A stretch of 64,000 nt of DNA, from contig NZ_JAPZBC010000001.1 of assembly GCF_027460265.1 (NCBI RefSeq), forward strand, positions 2,383,501 to 2,447,500. The letters are read 5' to 3'. The position numbers and the translations under genes are program-made. The notes beneath the pieces are model-generated. The model saw only the letters and a list, made by a program, of their open reading frames with translations. It had not been told where the DNA came from and ran no database searches. The stretch is from Streptomyces sp. WMMC940. GTDB taxonomy: Bacteria; Actinomycetota; Actinomycetes; Streptomycetales; Streptomycetaceae. Of the stretch, positions 62,686 through 64,000 are shown in pieces (position 1 is the stretch's first letter; each line of letters begins with the position of its first letter).

Positions 62686-64000
62686 TCAGGCCGTGAGCTC
62701 CCGGTGCAGCGCCTCACGCAGCGCAGCCGCCCGGTCGGCCACCTCAGCGGGCCCCAGCTCCACCGCGCGGGCACACCAGCGCTGCCCCTCGGCGAGCTCA
62801 CCCCGGCGCGCGGCCAGCAGGGCGAGCCGGAGCGCGGCGCGCCCGTGCCCGGCGCGGGCGGCGCGGGCCCACCACAGGGCGGCCTCACGCTCGTTGCCCT
62901 CACGGGCGAGCAGCAGCCCCAGGTTGAACGCGCCGTTGCGGCTGCCGGCCTCCGCCGCCTCCCGGTACCAGCGGACGGCCTCGGTCACATCGCCACGGGC
63001 CGCCGCGAGCATGCCGATGCGCACCTGCGCCCGGCGGTGCCCCTGCTCGGCGGCTCGCTCGTACCACTCCTCGCACTCGGTCTTCTCGCCCATGGGCTCA
63101 CCGAGTGCGGGCGCGCCCGGCGGCGGCTGGCGCACGTCGAGCAGCGTCGCGAGCCGGAACGCCGCCTCGGCGCTTCCGCTGCCCGCGGCACAGCGCAGAT
63201 GACGCTCGGCCGACTGCTCGTCCCCGTCGCGCAGACAGGCCATCCCGACCTGCAGGGCCGCCTCGGTGTGCCCGGCAGCGGCGGCCCGCTCGTACCAGCG
63301 CAGCGCCGTACGGTCCTCGTCCCGGCCGGCGTACAGGATGCCGAGGTTGAACGCGGCGTCCACGCTGCCCGCCTCCGCGGCCTTGGAGAACCAGGGCTCG
63401 GCACCCACCGGGTCCCCGGCCTGCAGCAGCAGGACGGCGAGCGCGTTGGCGGCCTCGCGGTGCCCGGCGTAGGCGGCACGGCGGTACCACTGCTCCGCCT
63501 GGCCGGTGCGGCCCTGGGCCGCGCACAGCAGACCGAGGTTGTAAGCCCCGTTCACATCGCCCGCGTCCATCGCCGCGCGGTACCAGCGCTCGGCGGACTG
63601 CTGCTCACCGCGTGCAGCGTGCAGTGCACCCAGCGCGTTGGCAGCGTTGCCATCGCCGTCCTGGGCGGCCCGCAGCCACCACACGGCGGCGCTCCCCTCG
63701 TCGCCGGCGTCCTTCAGCAGGAACCCCAGCGCGCACGCGGCACGCGCCTCCCCGTCCTTGGCGGAGGTGAGGTACCAGCGCGCGGCCTCCTTCAGCTCGC
63801 CCCGGCGCTCCAGGATGCCGCCGAGGTGCAGCGCGGCCCGGCGGTGCCCGCGGGCCGCCGCCTGCCGGTACCACTGCTCCGCCTCGTCCGGATGCACGGA
63901 CGAGGCGGGTACCGCTCCCTCGGCGGTGCCGGACGGCACCACCGGCGCCGTCGTCGCGGAGGGCCCGGCGGCGCGTGCGACGGGAACGCGGGTCGCCTCG
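62686..64000 (-). CDS. Sel1/tetratricopeptide-repeat protein, 5' truncated by the window
   Basis: At least 437 codons are visible, and the frame is still open at base 64000, so the start lies outside. The protein is built of about ten Sel1-like repeats of ~36 residues with a recurrent WYxxAAxAGHxEAAxxLGxLL pattern (for example EQWYRRAAYAGHREAANALAV and LRWYERAAAAGHTEAALQVG). One loop near LATLLDVRQPPPGAPALGEP is longer. Such alpha-solenoids act as protein scaffolds; no partner is evident. The first visible ~40 residues are disordered. A GTG at 63942 is a possible internal start. Confidence 0.85.
   Translation of the reverse strand, partial: EATRVPVARAAGPSATTAPVVPSGTAEGAVPASSVHPDEAEQWYRQAAARGHRRAALHLGGILERRGELKEAARWYLTSAKDGEARAACALGFLLKDAGDEGSAAVWWLRAAQDGDGNAANALGALHAARGEQQSAERWYRAAMDAGDVNGAYNLGLLCAAQGRTGQAEQWYRRAAYAGHREAANALAVLLLQAGDPVGAEPWFSKAAEAGSVDAAFNLGILYAGRDEDRTALRWYERAAAAGHTEAALQVGMACLRDGDEQSAERHLRCAAGSGSAEAAFRLATLLDVRQPPPGAPALGEPMGEKTECEEWYERAAEQGHRRAQVRIGMLAAARGDVTEAVRWYREAAEAGSRNGAFNLGLLLAREGNEREAALWWARAARAGHGRAALRLALLAARRGELAEGQRWCARAVELGPAEVADRAAALREALHRELTA

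Overview
The window is chromosomal DNA of a Streptomyces or a very close relative. The reasons are a very high G+C content, GTG/TTG starts and ATGA/GTGA stop-start overlaps, a WhiB-like protein, a nickel superoxide dismutase, a snapalysin, and gene sets and gene order that match the S. coelicolor chromosome around sucA, sodN, sigH, the das cluster, nrdAB, sigR and aroA as I recall it. No database search was made. There is no phage, IS element, CRISPR array or biosynthetic gene cluster; this is conserved core chromosome with a few decayed genes.

Layout. 1-10.1 kb: the 3' part of the fused 2-oxoglutarate dehydrogenase gene, a DUF4097/PadR pair with its own operator, a medium-chain reductase, a phoD remnant and a malic enzyme. 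10.7-13.4 kb: a polar amino-acid ABC importer whose ATPase gene carries a +1 frameshift. 13.5-18.8 kb: methyltransferase, CGNR regulator, sodX/sodN, and the divergent snpR/snpA pair; snpA also carries a +1 frameshift near its end. 18.8-23.1 kb: a DHFR-like protein, a GNAT enzyme, and a two-gene operon of a cyclic-nucleotide-domain (family 2B) encapsulin shell and a polyprenyl diphosphate synthase, its likely cargo. This operon is the most interesting system here.

23.3-32.3 kb: PGRP-type amidase, PLP enzyme, Na+/H+ antiporter, UBP zinc finger, anti-sigma factor/SigH, diacylglycerol kinase, WblE and a PdtaS-like histidine kinase. 32.7-40 kb: aminosugar metabolism. It holds a decayed SIS-domain gene, nagB, a GH3 N-acetylglucosaminidase, the dasABC importer and dasR, with DasR operators (dre) visible in front of nagB, dasA and the kinase. 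40.2-46.7 kb: CstA and its small partner, then class Ia ribonucleotide reductase behind paired NrdR-like boxes and a cobalamin riboswitch.

46.9-64 kb: peptide deformylase, a TPR protein, two coupled membrane HD-domain proteins (one with an intact HD-GYP signature, one degenerate), sigR-rsrA with a SigR-type promoter, an alpha/beta hydrolase, divergent SRAP and M50 genes with overlapping start codons, aroA, rsgA, sugE, a TetR regulator, hisN, a CBS protein, divergent katA/catR, an initiator tRNA, and a Sel1-repeat protein cut by the window edge.

Recurring themes are stress and redox control (SodN, SigH, SigR/RsrA, KatA/CatR, WblE), N-acetylglucosamine uptake and catabolism under DasR, and many genes that look leaderless, with a TANNNT box 6-7 bp before the start codon. 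Both ends of the window cut genes.
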